Of a stretch of 64,000 nucleotides of DNA, positions 24,416 through 36,834 are shown piece after piece. Below the pieces are notes generated by a model that saw nothing but the letters and a program-made list of their open reading frames with translations, was not told the DNA's origin and did not search any database. The translations under genes were made by a program, and so were the position numbers. Position 1 is the stretch's first letter. Every line of letters starts with the position of its first letter. The DNA comes from Sthenelais limicola (Eukaryota > Annelida > Polychaeta > Phyllodocida > Sigalionidae), in contig OW804094.1 of the NCBI GenBank assembly GCA_942159475.1, positions 131,364,755 to 131,428,754 of the forward strand, in the 5' to 3' direction.

Positions 24416-27400
24416 AGGTATTTATTTTTATTTTACACATACCGCACACCTCATAATTATATTAAGCATGATTCATGCATTCAATAATTGAGTATTACTC
24501 AGCATATCTATTTCATGTTTGAATTGATATAGACAGGTGGAACTATATTTCTAGGGGTTTCTAGTCAAAAGAACTGGAATAATCGGCAAGTACTCGAAGT
24601 ACTTAAAAAAATAAAAACAACAACCAAACCGTTGTTATTAATGAAATATCACCAATTTTGGTGATATTCCCATGAAGACGAATAATTTCAAAATTGTCAG
24701 GTAATGTATGATTTTATTTATTCACATGTATACGCAGAGACGCAGAATGTTTCAACAATGAGCAGAGCAAATATTTTGCCAGAATCTATATAGAAATATG
24801 AACATGACGAAGAATGGCTTCGAAAACGTCGTTGTATGATTTTATTTACCGGCATATGGTTGGTTTCAAAGAATGGCGCAACAGGACACAGATGGCCTTG
24901 GGTAACTTAAGCAATATTGTTTGATCAAATCCACACATCACTTCTCTGACAGAGGATGAGGCATCTGTCTGAGCAACCTTCATGAACAGCTTCATGACTC
25001 ACACAACCGTCCAGTCCTTACCGACAGAGACAAGGAAACAATATTTGGAGGGCGCCCAAGCATGCCTAAACTCCCAAGTCTCGATTGTCAATGTATTTCA
25101 ATCTCAGTGTATATGAAATCAGAATTATATATCCCGTCGGTTCCCATCAACAAGACAGTGTAGACTCATTATAAGTTGCATTCAAGAATATCTACAATAA
25201 GTTCAATGTACAAAAGCAGATTTATGCTCTCTGTAAATGATTGCCATATTTCTATGATATGTTATTTGAATATTGTTTTGGCCTTTAATGACATTTTTAT
25301 AAAAAAAATAATTTAAATGTAACATTACGTAATATTGCCCGATCTAACCATAATTATATTCAATCTTAATTAACACCAATTTAGTAGTATCATCGTATTT
25401 CCAAAAGCGCTAGTTATGCTAATGTCTAGGACAGCCACCCGCCGAACATCTTACCCCCTCCCCCGACTTTTACCCACTAGTCATTACCCCGCTAGGATAT
25501 CTAGCATCCAGGATATGCACCCGCCATATCTGCATTTTTTAAGGGGATTTTATACTTTTCATGCACCTTTTATATATATGTGACCTTTTGTGATATATAT
25601 TGTTGGCACATTTTCATAGGGAGGGAAACAGGGCCAGAAGGATTTCATTGCTTTTGCAATAGCACACAATAACAATAATATATTGATGTCAATGGGTATA
25701 TATGTCATCTATACAAACAATTCCAGTGTGTAACATCGTCAGATATCCTAGTATTACCTTACTGGTATTAAGGGGAACTCATAAAGATATTAGCCTTCCT
25801 GTACATGAGCGATTCATATTTTTAATGCTGTGTAGAATTGTCATCCATAGTGTCCAGTTCACAGTGTACTTAATACAAAATTGTGAAGTTACCACTTCAG
25901 GACATACATCATATTATATAGTGTACATATATATGAGTTAGTTTAAAGTGTCCAAAAGATTTGTATGTGCTAACGGATGTAAGGTAATGTATATGTGACA
26001 ATCCATCATGACGCATTAATGAATGATGCCAGCGATTCTTCATCCCATATCCCAGCCCTAATACTATCTCTCAGCACGGACAGGAGAATCAATCTTTTCA
26101 CTAAACGAGCCTTCAGAGATCTGTCTTGGTGGAGACGTGTGATCAGAGAGTAAGGCTACACCATACTACACAACCTCCTCCATCGAAGAGTCATATCTTT
26201 CTGGCATTACTCAAATTTTTTCCGCGTCCGATCGCAATTTAATACCATGAAACAGTCATCACTCGGGGAACTACAAATACATTGTCAATATTCCTTTTTG
26301 GTTCATGAACAAACATTCTGGATATTTTCTTGTTCTAACACCTCAGGTCGATAATGCGTGTGGGCTTCGTCGCTGAGTTTGAATTCCCAGAATACCTCTT
26401 CTTATAAGTGAGATCACGACCTGCTGAAATCCTGTCACTCCACAGGGACGCTTGCAATGAAGGGATGTCAAGAATATTGGGTCAGGCCCATTTAACTATC
26501 TATTTTACCTGAACCCCGATAAGAAAAGTAGAATAAACTCTTATCCCATGGGCATTTATATGCCAGGGCCAATAGTTTGCATTAGAATTTGACTGGTCGC
26601 TTCAAATGCCTCTCTACATCATGGATGATAGTGGATATGGGGCAGTTTCTTGGGAAACACTAATTCATTAGTATTTAATGGTGCTGGAGTTATCTGCCAT
26701 GAATCATTACATGGATTGTACCCTAATCTCTCCCCAATGGAGCACTGATTCAGCAAGGACTTAGGGTCTCTTAGGGAGGCCTATATTGTTTTGCGGTGCT
26801 TAAAGGGTGTCCTTTGTTGAGTACTTGGGACAACATCACCATATCCCTAATCATGAGGGAATTTAGATAAGGAGAAGAACCTGTTTTATTCATGGTGCCT
26901 TAAAATGTTCCCTTAAAATATGGCATATATGTACAATCAAATTTGCTATTATGTGATCTGTGGTAAGAATGACTTATAAGTCTCAACATTGATCCCTTTG
27001 TAGAAATGTTCTTTTGGGGCATCAGCTTTAAGTCGCATGAACACATGTACCACATTCCAAGACAGTGTATTAAATATATCCTTGCGTTTCAGAAGACGTT
27101 CTAGTGAGTATATTAACTATTTTACTATCACCCAGAAATATTGCAAACCTTTCTTTCAAACATAAAAAAGAAATCAAACAATATACAAAAATACTTTTTA
27201 GGTTTCCTAAATGCTAACATCGTTGGAACCCACATAATCTCATCTTTTCAAAATAATTATGTTTACTCATTTTTTTATGACGCTGAGTGTCCCTTCAGGG
27301 AGAATGTGAACATGGATCACGTTTTCTAATGTGATAGTAAAGTTGCAGAGCAAAGTGTACATAGAAAACCCTAAAAAAATGTTTAACACTTCATACTGCG

Positions 27401-27616
27401 ATGTTGCATTATTACAATGTTCCCTCCCCATTTGTGTAGACGCACCTTTTTGTCCCTTTCCATTAAAAACCAGAAAATGTCATTGTGTGCACTATGGGTC
27501 TATTAGTTCCATTTTCAATGTAAATGAAGTTCCCTTTACTGCCTTCCCATCCTTGCATTCCCCGTCCGTGGCTTGTGCTCGAACATCAAATTCCACAAGA
27601 ACATCATGATTCGCTC

Positions 27617-27676
27617 ATGTGACATAATTGTTAAGGGGAAAGTTGACATAATTGTTATGGGGAAAGTTGACATAAA
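27617..27676 (+). repeat. Short tandem repeat, 24 bp unit
   Basis: GACATAATTGTTAAGGGGAA with AGTT is repeated about 2.4 times with one change (TAAGG to TATGG). Confidence 0.9.
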
Positions 27677-27699
27677 CATCGAGTTATGCGTCTAGTGAA

Positions 27700-30600
27700 C
27701 AGCCAGGTTGCTTTGCTCTGTGCAAAGTACAAGTTTTAAGACCACTTGCATAAATTTGAGCCCTTCAGGAAATTACATTATGTAAATAACTTTCCTTAGT
27801 TACAATTTTTATTGAGGCGTCTCCTAACTTGGGACCATTATGTCTGAGGTAAACTGAGTGGTTTCATTTCAGCACCTAACAAATTACGGTTATAAAATTG
27901 ACCTCAATTTGACTTCAATATCATCTGGGAAAAGGAATTGCTAAAGCAGGGTTCTTTAGATGATAGTTGTTGATTTCTGTCCGTTTGAAATGATGTTGAA
28001 CATAAATAAATGATACATGCAATAATCCCTAACTTGTCCATGAAGGAGAGACACGCTACAGGGGTATACTAGTTCGCAAATGTCATTAAATATAAAGTGG
28101 ATTCCCTTTCCTTTTGTATTCACACGATAGACAATGCACCAAAATCGCTTGGTGCTGACAATCGGATATTCTCCGATGGGAAAAAATCTAAGATCTCTTG
28201 AACGTCTTCCGCCAGACTGCACTCGTGACCCCATCGTTGGAGGCATATGCTATACCGCCGGTCTTCATTCACTTTCTTATATTTATTTCGAGTACAGAAC
28301 TAATATTTACAGTGTAGTCTACCGAATCAATCTATGTTGGTGTGTCGATGTTGAGGTTCTTATTTTTGTTTTGTTTTTTATTTCTTTTTCCTGTCGAAGG
28401 GCACCGTCCGCCCCGACTCGCTGGAAGTAAAGTCATTCCTATATCCACAACATCTAAGATGTACAGTTGTTCTTTAGATCTTGGAGTGATTATTCCTCAT
28501 CTCCGCCATCTTTGTATTTTTTATCTTGCTATATTACCTCTACCTTGAGATGAGAAAAGATTCTTGCAAGATATAAAGATAATGTCATGAGGAAAAATCG
28601 AGTAGATCTCGCGCCCTGCATTTCATGAAGTAAATAGGGTGTAGCTTACGGCATACTATCTATCTATCTATCTATCTATCAACTATCTATCTATCTATAG
28701 ATCTGTGATATCATATTCATGAGGTGAATCTAATAAATGTTTTATGCATAATATTGTATAACTTATTTTAATATTTGTACCAGGATGAGCTGCGAAAAGC
28801 GCCTACTGGATGCAATGCCTGACTGACTGAAGATTACTGAACTTAAACTATACTATACAAATATAACTTTCTAAAAGATGATAACTTTAACTATAAAGAA
28901 AATGACTTTCTAAAAGATGCCTAAGTCATCATTTTCAAGAGGCTCATCAGGTTGCAACAGGTTAAAACCATTCCACGCCTTTCGAATGGAGCCTCGAGAC
29001 AAGACACTTTTATCGCATTAACTGCCAAAAAGAATAGTAAAATGCATCGCATGCATCAATGCCAAATAGAACTTCAAAGAGGAAGTGGAATTGACAGACT
29101 TCCACAAAAACTAAAGACAAATTTTCCTGGAAACAAAACTAAATCAGAAGATTTGTGAATTCCCAGCAGTTAAACCTCCTGAATACCCACCTCTTTAGCT
29201 TTTATATATATAGCATTTTAGTCCATATGAAAAGAAGTTCAATTTGGTGTAATTTATATGAAAACGTCTACTGTAAAAGAACCAAAATGTCCTTTATGAA
29301 AGTCATCAGACATAGCTGCCCCATTTGATAAAGACCATGACTATTTTTTGTATTTCTAGATAAACCTATTATCTTCACCAGTTAGGCGTAACGTTTGATA
29401 AATATTATGTTTTTTTCCTATCTACCCATCGTTCTCAGAGCAGAATATGGCCAACAGCAGCTGGTATAATAAAAAACAAGCTTTATATTCCGCGATGTCT
29501 TACCTAACAAGGACCCCCTGTGTACTGACTGGCCTGTATATCAGCAACTGCTGTGCTTAAAGTGACGCTAAAGCCTAATACTTTGCAGACATCCTGCTGT
29601 CACTGACCGAGCTTGTCGCTCACATATCAACAAGTATGGTGACAGCAGGGGAAGTGGGGCCGTCAGACGGGGATCGTGCTGAATGAACACTGCTAGATCT
29701 ATGTATAAACATGTCCATCCACAACTTTTTGTGTTAAACTTGCTAAGTTTGCGTGAGTTAGGCCTAGTTAGCGTAAAATGTGAGTAAGTAAAGTTTGATC
29801 TAATATGGAGATTCTCGTATCGAACTGCTCCAAATGCTTTTGGAACACACCGCAAGGTAATCACAGTGAATTAAATTACAATATCTAACCTTGAAACATA
29901 TTATTACCCCCTCCCACTAATGATCTTACGAAATTATTTGAGCATAACATTAAAACAACCCCTATGTTGTTTATGGAATAACCTTCCGGACAGTATTCAG
30001 GAAACAAAAACAAGGATACAATTTAGGCAGTATCTGAGGACAACTTATAGTAGTGATTATGACGAATATCTCTCGAGTGATTGAAATTTTTTTTAATTAT
30101 TACTATGATTCTAACTGTGATTTTAATTATAGTAATAGTACTAATTGAATTAATTATAAGACTAGCAAATATGTTGCGAAGGTTCATCAGTTTGGACCAG
30201 CCATCTAAAAAGGCTTGTAAGACCTTATAGAAAAATCGATATAGCGATAACCCCGGACCAATTAATTATTTGCATTATTTTTTATTTTTTTCTCATTGAC
30301 TGTATAATATTGTTAAATGTATAAACTGTTATGTAGTTTTGAATTGTACTCATATGATGTAGACTAGTTACTCACTGGAGCCATGCATTTAATGATTATA
30401 AATGAAAGGGTGATTTAAGTTGAATTCAAACCGACTGGACATTGACTTTGAACATTGAACTCTGAACAATTCAACTAAAATGTCGGATTATCTAAAAATT
30501 ATCATAGAAGTTTTAACAACACCCTTATATATATATTAGATTGGTATGTAATGGGCTGGCTCTGGTTTATTGTATTGTATTGTGTTTAACTATACATCGG

Positions 30601-31600
30601 TTTTGAATAGGCAGAGTAATGTACAACTTAATAACCAGTAACTTTGTAACAGGTATTATCGAATGGGATACCCCAGGAAGACCTTAATTGCGAGAGGCTG
30701 GCGTCCCTTTCTGAAGCATGTAACTGTCTTATCAGAATAAAAATATGATATATATATATATGTATAACAGTATATATATAACTTATAGCTACACTGTTAT
30801 AAATAAGCGTATATCCACGCGAAAGACCCTGCTCTGCCACGCGTCTAGACGAGTGATACACTAGTTCGCGTACACCAAAGCGCCCCAGAAAGCTAGGCAT
30901 GGACGTGACAGAGCGTAGGGAGGGAGGGAAGACTACCCGCCTGGGATTACATAAGCCTATGATGTAGCTTGCTGTTGTACAGTCCACCCTATGGCTCAGT
31001 GCGGAGCGAGGGCCCGGGGCAGTGAGGTGTGACAAGCTTGACTGGGGGACATACATTGGATGTAGTTTTAGGTATACTAGTAGGCCTACATACAAATCCC
31101 AGGTAGGTATGATGCATGCATCTCTTTTATTTCACTCTTATTCATGAACTATGATCTTTAGTATCACTTCTCATGAATAATCCATGTTCAACTTTGTTTC
31201 AGTTTTGTGTCATTCATGAAATCATTAGGCACCTGAGAAATATACAGATTCTAAGGTAAGTGGTAGAAGGGAAGGGTATTATAGATATCAAGTATCTATA
31301 ATACCTCTCTAGCAACGATTGCAAAAACAGGTAGAAATAACAGCTCTTTAATCATACATGTATATGTATAACTCTGGTCAAACTTTAATATCACCCATGC
31401 GTTTCCCCTAATAACCACCCTTATTCCGAGGGGGCGATCTGTCTGCATAGGTGGACATGGCAGGGCGTTTCTGCTGTTTGATAAAAATCAAGATTTATTC
31501 AGATCGGACACTTTTAAGTGTGGATTTACTGGTAGAGATTTACATGGGCAGACAGCACTCTGATGGACACAGTAACATAGGCGCCGACTGTGAAGTGAGG
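27700..31600. other. Intergenic or intronic sequence, nothing recognised
   Basis: No supported gene. It contains a TATC microsatellite at 28656 and an AT dinucleotide-rich patch at about 30745-30780. A 155-codon minus-strand frame at 30628-31095 crosses that AT patch and has no family-like features, so I do not call it. Confidence 0.5.
28656..28699 (+). repeat. (CTAT)n microsatellite
   Basis: CTATCTATCTATCTATCTAT with one interruption (CAACTATC), about 10 units in total. Confidence 0.95.
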
Positions 31601-31624
31601 CCGGGTCGCGGCCGGGTCAGGCCA

Positions 31625-31697
31625 CCCAGGCCCATAGAGCGCGCAGTGGTAAGGTGGGTGCAGAGAGGACGTCACGGTAAGGGATTGGCGCGACTAG
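31625..31697 (+). repeat. 73 bp dispersed repeat, left copy
   Basis: Direct copy of 39202-39273. Shared blocks are CCCAGGCCCATAGAGCGC, TAAGGTGGG, GAGAGGACGTCAC and GTAAGGGATTGGC, then CGACTAG. It contains a GACGTCA (CRE-like) core. The two copies lie outside the target duplications of the LINE between them. Confidence 0.85.
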
Positions 31698-32271
31698 GTA
31701 ATCTGTATTTCTCAAATGTTCAACTGTAAAGACCAGTACAGGGTATTGAATTCAGTCGCCCCTAGCAACAGTGCTTTTTAAAGCGTGTGGGGGACTTCAA
31801 ACATACAGGCACATTTGGAGAAAATGTGGATCTAAATTAAACAAAAATATTTATTCAAATCGGTACATTCTGAGTGGAGCTGTGAGGGGAATTAGAGCCA
31901 TTGCCTCTGGCAGTCAGAGTCAAAACCATTGCAAATGTTGATCAGCCAGAAATTAATGTATCTCTGGAGTCATTACCATAGCCCATATTTGGACATTCAG
32001 TCTCCATGGGAGGAGCTAAGGTTCTAAAGCATTATATTAAGCAGCGCCTTCCACTGTCTAACTCAAGCACCATTTTGAAATGAAAACATGCGGCTCCCTC
32101 AAGTGTTTCTCTCACATGAGAACCATTATTAAAAGTAATCCAAGATACAGTATATAGAAACACATGAAAGTAAGTTTTGAGAATGCTTTTGCAAGTAGTG
32201 AAGAATCTCTATGCTATAATTCTTAATAATATCGGTAAAACTAAGGGTTTTAATTTGGAGAAATGACTTTT

Positions 32272-32285
32272 GTAAATCAACTCTT
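32272..32285. repeat. LINE target site duplication, left copy
   Basis: GTAAATCAACTCTT, identical to 38950-38963. The last two T bases may instead belong to the complement of the A-tail. Confidence 0.9.
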
Positions 32286-32314
32286 TTTTTTCTTTTTTTT
32301 CCCAACGCCGGGTA

Positions 32315-32320
32315 TTTATT
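32315..32320 (-). terminator. LINE polyadenylation signal AATAAA
   Basis: AATAAA on the minus strand, about 15 bases before the A-rich tail (complement of the T-run at 32284-32300). Confidence 0.75.
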
Positions 32321-32757
32321 CAATCTTTCAACAAAACTGTTCTCCAGGGCCGATAACACTTCAGATACATTAGACCCTTTTCCATTTCTGCATCAATATT
32401 TTGATTTCAACTCATTTTAACACTATCATTGACCACATTCGATATGTATTATATATTTTCTACTTTTTAGATGTTGTGATCGACATACATAATAAAACAT
32501 GATATTTGAGACCATTTTCAACCGTGTTGATTACATAACATGTTTTTGACTTAGTTTGTTACATAGATCTTTTACACTTTGTACCAAATGCGCACCACTG
32601 TAATACAGACTAGTTTTGACTAGATGCTCATATTATGCCACTCGCATTCGTGCTAGCACCGGTTTTTTTTCTTGTTTTCACACTACTTTTCTGTAAGTAT
32701 GTTATACAAAGTTATCCCCTCTGTTGTAGTATGTCAGAGGGTTGAACACATCAATAT

Positions 32758-34101
32758 TTACAAATCGTTATACAGTTTCTCCCATCTCTGCCATTCTCTC
32801 TTATGGGTTGCATTAATGTAAGAGCTATCTTTCATAGTTCTCAACTTAGACTTTAGTTCTCTAAGGAATTCGAAGAAGCAAATTCTATTTTTCATGAAGA
32901 TTTTGCTTTTATATATATAGAATCTGGCTAGTATTAAGATATAGTTCCAGGTACAGTATTTCTCTCCTAGGTTGGGTATCCCAAACAACATAAATATGGC
33001 ATTCATACTCTCTGAAATTTCTCTGTCTAGGTGCACGTTATTTTTCGCCCAACGAATTAAGTGATGCCAGAATGTACTGGAGTTTTCACAATCGATGAAA
33101 AAGTGAAATAGATCATCTTTTGTGTCACAAAAACTACATAACTTATTGAGTCTTATATTCATATCTTTCAGGTGTTCGTTACATATGATTAGTCTGTTTA
33201 TGACTTTATATTGAAAAGATTGTAGCCTTACATTTCTTGTACATTTGAAGGACGTGCGATACCATATTGCGAATTCAATGTTGGAGATGTCTATTCCACG
33301 GTTCAGAAACATTTTTTCCCAAATGTCATTTCTATCACCTTTAGCATGTATGTGTACTCGTACAGCATTATATATTATACCCGATGGAGCTATAAGTATG
33401 TTGACATCTTCAGATCCTATCTGACATATTAGTTCTTCCCTGAAGTTGATGACTTCATCGTTTTTCAGTATGTTTAACCAACGGGTTGGGACTTTCCCTT
33501 TTAAACTTAGTTCTTCTAGGAAATTGATATCTATACCGTATTCACACATGATTTCTCTTTTATTCTTAACCCTGTCGTTTGTTATTAAATCTTCGACCTT
33601 GCTAATACATTTTCTCTTCCATGCTTTTACATTGCACAGTGCATCTTCGAGTTTTAGCCATTGGTTATTCCATATGTATTCGCATAACACACTTTTCTTA
33701 GACCTAGGTTCTTGGTTGCTATAGAATCTATTCCACACTTGGAACATTCCATTATAAAACTCAGAGAACTTACACGAGATTGCCTCTCTACATCTTAGCT
33801 TTTGTTTAACATTGTCTCCCATATTCTCTTTAATGAGCGCAGACCATTTACTGTCTGGATCATTTAGGAGTCTCTGTATCCACCTCAGCTTACATGTTAT
33901 TACTTTAGCTCTGAAGTCATGTAGCTTCAATCCGCCATTTTCGATTTTTCTACATAAGTAATGCCAGGCGATTCTATGATTTCCGCCCTTCCATATGAAG
34001 TCTGCGACCAGTTTTTGAACTTTACATATCATATACTCTTCTACGACTATCAGGTTTGCGACGTACATAAATAATGGTATAATCAGAACATTGGTGAACA
34101 T
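32758..34101 (-). CDS. LINE ORF2, C-terminal segment with Cys/His motif
   Basis: The last roughly 447 codons of ORF2, in a different frame from the preceding RT segment because of a one-base shift near 34100. The N-terminal part has FIWKGGNHRIAWHYLC and GGLKLHDF, the usual region following the RT thumb of L1-type elements. Towards the end a Cys/His motif, CSFCDTKDDLFHFFIDC (C-x2-C, then H-x4-C), followed by FW, matches the zinc-binding-like zf-RVT motif of LINE proteins. The listed first Met lies close to the shift and is not a true start. The stop at 32758 is probably the genuine ORF2 end. Confidence 0.9.
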   Translation of the reverse strand: MFTNVLIIPLFMYVANLIVVEEYMICKVQKLVADFIWKGGNHRIAWHYLCRKIENGGLKLHDFRAKVITCKLRWIQRLLNDPDSKWSALIKENMGDNVKQKLRCREAISCKFSEFYNGMFQVWNRFYSNQEPRSKKSVLCEYIWNNQWLKLEDALCNVKAWKRKCISKVEDLITNDRVKNKREIMCEYGIDINFLEELSLKGKVPTRWLNILKNDEVINFREELICQIGSEDVNILIAPSGIIYNAVRVHIHAKGDRNDIWEKMFLNRGIDISNIEFAIWYRTSFKCTRNVRLQSFQYKVINRLIICNEHLKDMNIRLNKLCSFCDTKDDLFHFFIDCENSSTFWHHLIRWAKNNVHLDREISESMNAIFMLFGIPNLGEKYCTWNYILILARFYIYKSKIFMKNRICFFEFLRELKSKLRTMKDSSYINATHKREWQRWEKLYNDL

Positions 34102-34999
34102 TGATGATCTTACCTTTCATTGAAATGTCTCTCTTGCTCCAATGATTAACAATTATCTTTGCTTTTTCAAAAGCTGTTTCAAAATTGATAAGGTTCTGTT
34201 TTTGCTTGTCATATGGATATACAAGGTGTATACCTAAAATTTTCATTGAGTTGACCCAGTTAATACTCTGGCATACAGGTTGATATAGTATCATTTCTCC
34301 AATGTTAAAACCTCTGGTTTTTCCTGCATTGAGAATTAGCCCAGACACATTACCGAATTCATTGATTAAGCTCATCATTCTGGCCAGGGATTTTTCATCA
34401 TTGGCTACTATTGTCATGTCATCAGCGAACTGGATGATTTTGTTTTCAACTCCACCAAATACAACACCTTGACAATCTGGATCTTTTCTTATCTTTTCGG
34501 CTAGTTTCTCAACAACAATGATAAAGAGTAGGGACGAGATAGGATCCCCTTGTTTGACACCTCGCTTTACGCTGAACCATTCCGACATGTGACCGTTGTT
34601 TATTATACATGACCTTGAGCCTATCATGAGTCTTTTAATCCAACTCAAGAAAAACTCTCCAATATTTAGATCATCTAAACATTTAAACAGGAACTCCCAT
34701 GATACAGAATCATAGGCTTTTCGGAAATCTAATGATACGAACAAGCCTTTCTTTTTCTTATTATCTAGATGTTGAGTGATATCTTCCAGCCTTCTAACGG
34801 CACAGCCGATATATCTGTTCTTAATGAAACCGTACTGGTCCTCATTTACAACATTACTTATACAATTTTTTAGTCTATTACATAATGTTTTAGAAATTAT
34901 TTTATAATCAGTGTTGAGGAGTGTTATGGGTCTCCAGCTCTCTATAAGTTTTAAATTGCAATCTTTTTTGGGTATCAGCGATATTATTCCCCTGTACAT
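34022..34999 (-). CDS. LINE ORF2, reverse transcriptase segment
   Basis: This segment holds the core of the reverse transcriptase. ISLIPKKD and SWRPITLLNTDYKI come first, then DQYGFIKNRYIG, the catalytic-Asp block FVSLDFRKAYDSVSW (about residues 87-101), GVKQGDPISSLLFIIVVE (147-164) and the catalytic FADD box (191-194). It is in the same frame as the upstream endonuclease segment. A single TAA at 35000-35002, where family members have a sense codon, splits them. It ends by frameshifting near 34100, after DISMKGKI. The motif spacing is that of L1/Tx1 elements, quite unlike the LINE at 3.8 kb. Confidence 0.93.
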   Translation of the reverse strand: MYRGIISLIPKKDCNLKLIESWRPITLLNTDYKIISKTLCNRLKNCISNVVNEDQYGFIKNRYIGCAVRRLEDITQHLDNKKKKGLFVSLDFRKAYDSVSWEFLFKCLDDLNIGEFFLSWIKRLMIGSRSCIINNGHMSEWFSVKRGVKQGDPISSLLFIIVVEKLAEKIRKDPDCQGVVFGGVENKIIQFADDMTIVANDEKSLARMMSLINEFGNVSGLILNAGKTRGFNIGEMILYQPVCQSINWVNSMKILGIHLVYPYDKQKQNLINFETAFEKAKIIVNHWSKRDISMKGKIINVHQCSDYTIIYVRRKPDSRRRVYDM

Positions 35000-36532
35000 T
35001 TAATGTGACATGCTGTCGGATAATATACATTCTTTGATTACCTCTTCAAAAATAGGGCTTAAAATGCCCCAAAAACATTTGTAAAACTCGGCTGGTAGCC
35101 CGTCTGGACCCGGCGCTTTGTTATTGGCGAAGGATTCCAAGGATTTTTTTACCTCATCTGTACTAATAGCTCTGTTTAGCACTTCGTTTTCTAAAGAATC
35201 AAAAGTGGAGGCATCTGACACTTCCAAAAAGCAATTTCCGTTAGGTTGATGTGTCTCCTTTTCGTCATAAAGTTTTTGATAGAAGTCTTTCTCTGCTTTC
35301 AGAATTTCATCTGAATTTGTGATTGTGACTCCGTTAAATTCTAATTGCGAGATTACTTTTTTTTTGAAATTTCTTTTTTCCAAATTTAGAAAGTAGGCGG
35401 TGGGTTTTTCCCCTTCCACTAGCCATTGTGCCCTACTGCGGGCCATGGCGCCTTGTGCTTTTATATATTGTTCAGAGCGTAATTCTTCTTTTAAGCTATC
35501 CATCTCGTGGCTTTCTGCCTCATTTAGGACGCCTTTTTGAAACAATATGCGCATTCTTTCTCTATACTCCTCTTCAGTTTTTCGTTTTTCTCTATTTTTC
35601 TTTTTCGCATACTTAATAGATTCTTTACGAACAACAAACTTAATATAATCCCACTTGGCTCTAGCACTACCTAGGCCTTCCATATTGTAAGCTTCTGTTA
35701 TTTTATCATTTAGCATGTCTACATATTCTTCACTGTTCAATAAATACTTATTGAATTTCCACACTCCTGGGCCTCTACCTTGTTCACTTGATTTTACTGC
35801 AAAGGATATAAGTGTGTGGTCAGAGAATTCGCTAAACTCATTATTAACACCTCTCACTTCTGGTCTTAACGTGGGGTCTATCATGCAATAGTCTAGTCTT
35901 GAGCATTGTAAACTCTGAGAGTTTCTACTCCATGTATTCATATTAGTATTATCAGGTGACATTTCTTTTATAATATCGCATAATTCAAAGTCATGCATGA
36001 TTTTTATCATACTCTTCAATCCAATGTGTTTTGCGTGTTGACTATCACTCAATTGTAGGAAATCTTCCTCTGACATTATATCAAGATTGAAGTCTCCCAT
36101 AACTATCAACGATCTATCTTCTTTAGAAACTAATATTTCTCTCAGCTTGTTACACATAATCACTTGCTCTTTATATGCATCTTTTGTTGGGAAGTACACA
36201 GAAAATATGGACATTTCTTTTTGTTCAAGAGTTATATCTATATATGCGATTCTTCCTAGATCATCTCCTCCCTTACATTTAAACACAACGCTTAGGTCTT
36301 TCGATACGAGGATAGCAACTCCTCTTGCGTTTCTTTTGCCGTGTACAAAGTGTGAGTCACCTTGCCACTGATTTCTCCATATATTGATATTATTAGATAC
36401 ACTATGTGTTTCCTGTAATGCAAATATCGACCTCTTTTTTTTATTTAGAAATCTAAAGAGGGCTTTCCTCTTTGTGATGGATGCAGCTCCGTTAACATTC
36501 AAGGAGTAAAAATTTATATTGTTGTCCTCCAT
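35000..36532 (-). CDS. LINE ORF2, apurinic-like endonuclease and start of RT
   Basis: The true N-terminus of ORF2 (510 codons to the premature stop). The first 250 residues form an APE-type endonuclease with all expected catalytic signatures: SLNVNGA (residues 10-16), LQETHS with the metal-binding Glu (about 41), MGDFNLD (145-151), SRLDYCMID (211-219) and the FSDH Asp-His pair (236-239). A lysine/arginine-rich linker follows. Near the end NKAPGPDGLPAEFYK opens the reverse transcriptase domain. The start ATG at 36532 is preceded by an in-frame stop. In life the enzyme would nick target DNA to prime reverse transcription. Confidence 0.93.
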   Translation of the reverse strand: MEDNNINFYSLNVNGAASITKRKALFRFLNKKKRSIFALQETHSVSNNINIWRNQWQGDSHFVHGKRNARGVAILVSKDLSVVFKCKGGDDLGRIAYIDITLEQKEMSIFSVYFPTKDAYKEQVIMCNKLREILVSKEDRSLIVMGDFNLDIMSEEDFLQLSDSQHAKHIGLKSMIKIMHDFELCDIIKEMSPDNTNMNTWSRNSQSLQCSRLDYCMIDPTLRPEVRGVNNEFSEFSDHTLISFAVKSSEQGRGPGVWKFNKYLLNSEEYVDMLNDKITEAYNMEGLGSARAKWDYIKFVVRKESIKYAKKKNREKRKTEEEYRERMRILFQKGVLNEAESHEMDSLKEELRSEQYIKAQGAMARSRAQWLVEGEKPTAYFLNLEKRNFKKKVISQLEFNGVTITNSDEILKAEKDFYQKLYDEKETHQPNGNCFLEVSDASTFDSLENEVLNRAISTDEVKKSLESFANNKAPGPDGLPAEFYKCFWGILSPIFEEVIKECILSDSMSH

Positions 36533-36534
36533 TA

Positions 36535-36834
36535 TTATATTTTAAAGGGACTACCTTCTATCCACCTCACTTTACGTACACACTTATCTTTTTTAAAGTT
36601 CAGAATTTTTCTTACTTGAGTAATACACTTTTGCATCATGAGTCTTACATTTGTCTTTACCCAATTATAGGTTATATCGCATAAATAACATTGTGTCGAA
36701 CCCTTAATAAGGTTGGGTTTTTTTATGACATCCCATTGGACATCTACCCATTTTACCAATATTGTATCATACATTTTGTTTGTAAATATGTTCAGATAAC
36801 AAGGCACAATATTACATGCATTTAGAGGCACCTA
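36535..36834 (-). other. LINE inter-ORF spacer, open after the ORF1 stop
   Basis: Between ORF1 and ORF2 lies about 300 bp. The ORF1 frame stays open for 98 codons after its TAG stop and closes three bases before the ORF2 ATG. The translation includes CYLCDITYNWVK and many Lys/Arg. I do not recognise a domain, and CCHC zinc knuckles are absent. It may be a non-coding spacer, an extra small ORF, or a readthrough tail. Confidence 0.4.

Larger units (their letters stand above)
22531..27140. other. Mostly non-coding, with two exon candidates
   Basis: Apart from the candidate exons at 23109-23184 and 24181-24415, no coding signal is convincing. A family-B-like tip (TTAAAGCTGCACATCTGATA) occurs at 23531, but no matching right end was found. 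Confidence 0.5.

Noticed and set aside
30628..31095. 155-codon minus-strand frame
   Set aside because: Crosses an AT dinucleotide patch (IYTVIHIYIYHIFI) and has no family pattern or splice context.
36535..36831. Independent 98-codon gene between ORF1 and ORF2
   Set aside because: It has no ATG at its start (GTG only) and is simply the ORF1 frame after its stop; kept as a spacer with a finding.
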